Part shown: positions 63,561 to 64,000 of the stretch, piece after piece
Numbering within the stretch: position 1 is the stretch's first letter
Layout of the letters: each line of letters begins with the position of its first letter
Assembly (NCBI GenBank): GCA_963281255.1
Contig: OY725489.1
Coordinates: 744,001-808,000, forward strand
Source of the DNA: Aphrocallistes beatrix
Taxonomy: Eukaryota > Porifera > Hexactinellida > Sceptrulophora > Aphrocallistidae
Length of the DNA stretch: 64,000 nucleotides
Direction: 5' to 3'
Translations under genes and position numbers: made by a program
Notes under the pieces: model-generated
What the model saw: only the letters and a program-made list of their open reading frames with translations
What the model was told of the DNA's origin: nothing
Databases searched by the model: none

Positions 63561-64000
63561 GACTAGGTGGACATATGGCATTTTTGATTCATTTTTGTGC
63601 ACTAGCTAGAGATTTGTTGGTATTTTGTGTTACTCTTTTCTCTACTATTTCGGATTTCGCATTAAACCTTACTCTTTTGTTCATTATTCAGAAACCGGTC
63701 ATTTTGACTTTCAATTTTGAACCATCTCTCTACCCGCGTCGCGCCCTTTTGCATAACCCGCAGAATCGGCATTTGCTTTATCTTTTTGGTTATTCCCACC
63801 ACTTGGTACATCCTTTAGTTTTATCCCGTGTTGGGGCATTCTCTTTGGCTTACCCTCCTTGAACATGCCTACTAAGGTGTTCCTTTTTCTGCTTCTTTCT
63901 TTGTGCTGCCATTTTTTAAATTCTTGTTTTTGATTTTGCTAATGCTTTCTCCCTCTTTCTGCAAAGCTTTCTCTTTCTTATCTCTTTGCTTCTTTTCTGT
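63561..64000. other. Pyrimidine-rich flank of the minisatellite
   Basis: Degenerating 39-bp units for the first ~60 bp, then T/C-rich DNA (cttttt, cttctttc) to the window end. A 95-codon frame here has no recognisable content. Confidence 0.4.

Overview
The window is nuclear DNA from an animal. Protein-coding exons with GT-AG introns are separated by AT-rich non-coding sequence, and the gene set is animal-like: a class IA PI3-kinase regulatory subunit, a Ral GTPase, death-fold proteins, an amnionless-like receptor subunit, a myotubularin, and coiled-coil/NHL proteins. I cannot name the species. Intermediate gene density, many small inverted-repeat (MITE-like) elements and lineage-specific tandem duplication suggest an invertebrate. 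Acceptor-like TTAG motifs just 5' of many start codons would fit a lineage with spliced-leader trans-splicing, but that is inference.

Layout, left to right. 1-2989 (-): a long single-exon protein of at least eight cysteine modules, running off the edge. 3448-5724 (+): mitochondrial ferredoxin reductase. 5864-9919 (-): a FERM/PTB-like protein, a tyrosine-rich docking protein and a short amnionless-like protein. 10168-12960 (+): DDX56-type helicase. 13362-18452: a DED-only protein, intronless eEF2 (-) and a death-domain protein. 19327-28808 (-): CSTF3, all 22 coding exons resolved. 29676-33280 (+): Rab8 and KRI1. 34196-35933 (+): a Ral locus with two alternative 3' ends. 36620-37496 (+): a p24 cargo receptor. 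39155-39649 (+): an EF-hand protein.

39791-51797 is the most unusual region. A sulfoquinovosidase-like GH31 gene (-) has its first exon 2 kb upstream of the rest. That exon, the 5' end of the NTAQ1 gene, and a coiled-coil/NHL gene have been copied as a roughly 2.8 kb unit. The result is three coiled-coil/NHL genes with near-identical ends and strongly diverged centres, two broken NTAQ1 fragments beside one intact NTAQ1, and a spare GH31 first exon.

52586-55700 (+): a short p85-like PI3K regulatory subunit. 56172-61152 (+): a myotubularin phosphatase with an N-terminal C2 domain. 62434-63560: a 39-bp minisatellite that keeps a 266-codon frame open.

Several products belong to one theme, membrane and phosphoinositide signalling (PI3K regulator, myotubularin, Ral, Rab8, the docking protein with YxN and YEEI motifs), but apart from the GH31/NTAQ1/NHL block and possibly the docking/FERM pair I see no evidence of co-regulation. 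Gene models were assembled by eye from splice signals, reading phase and remembered family conservation; exon ends may be off by a base or two.
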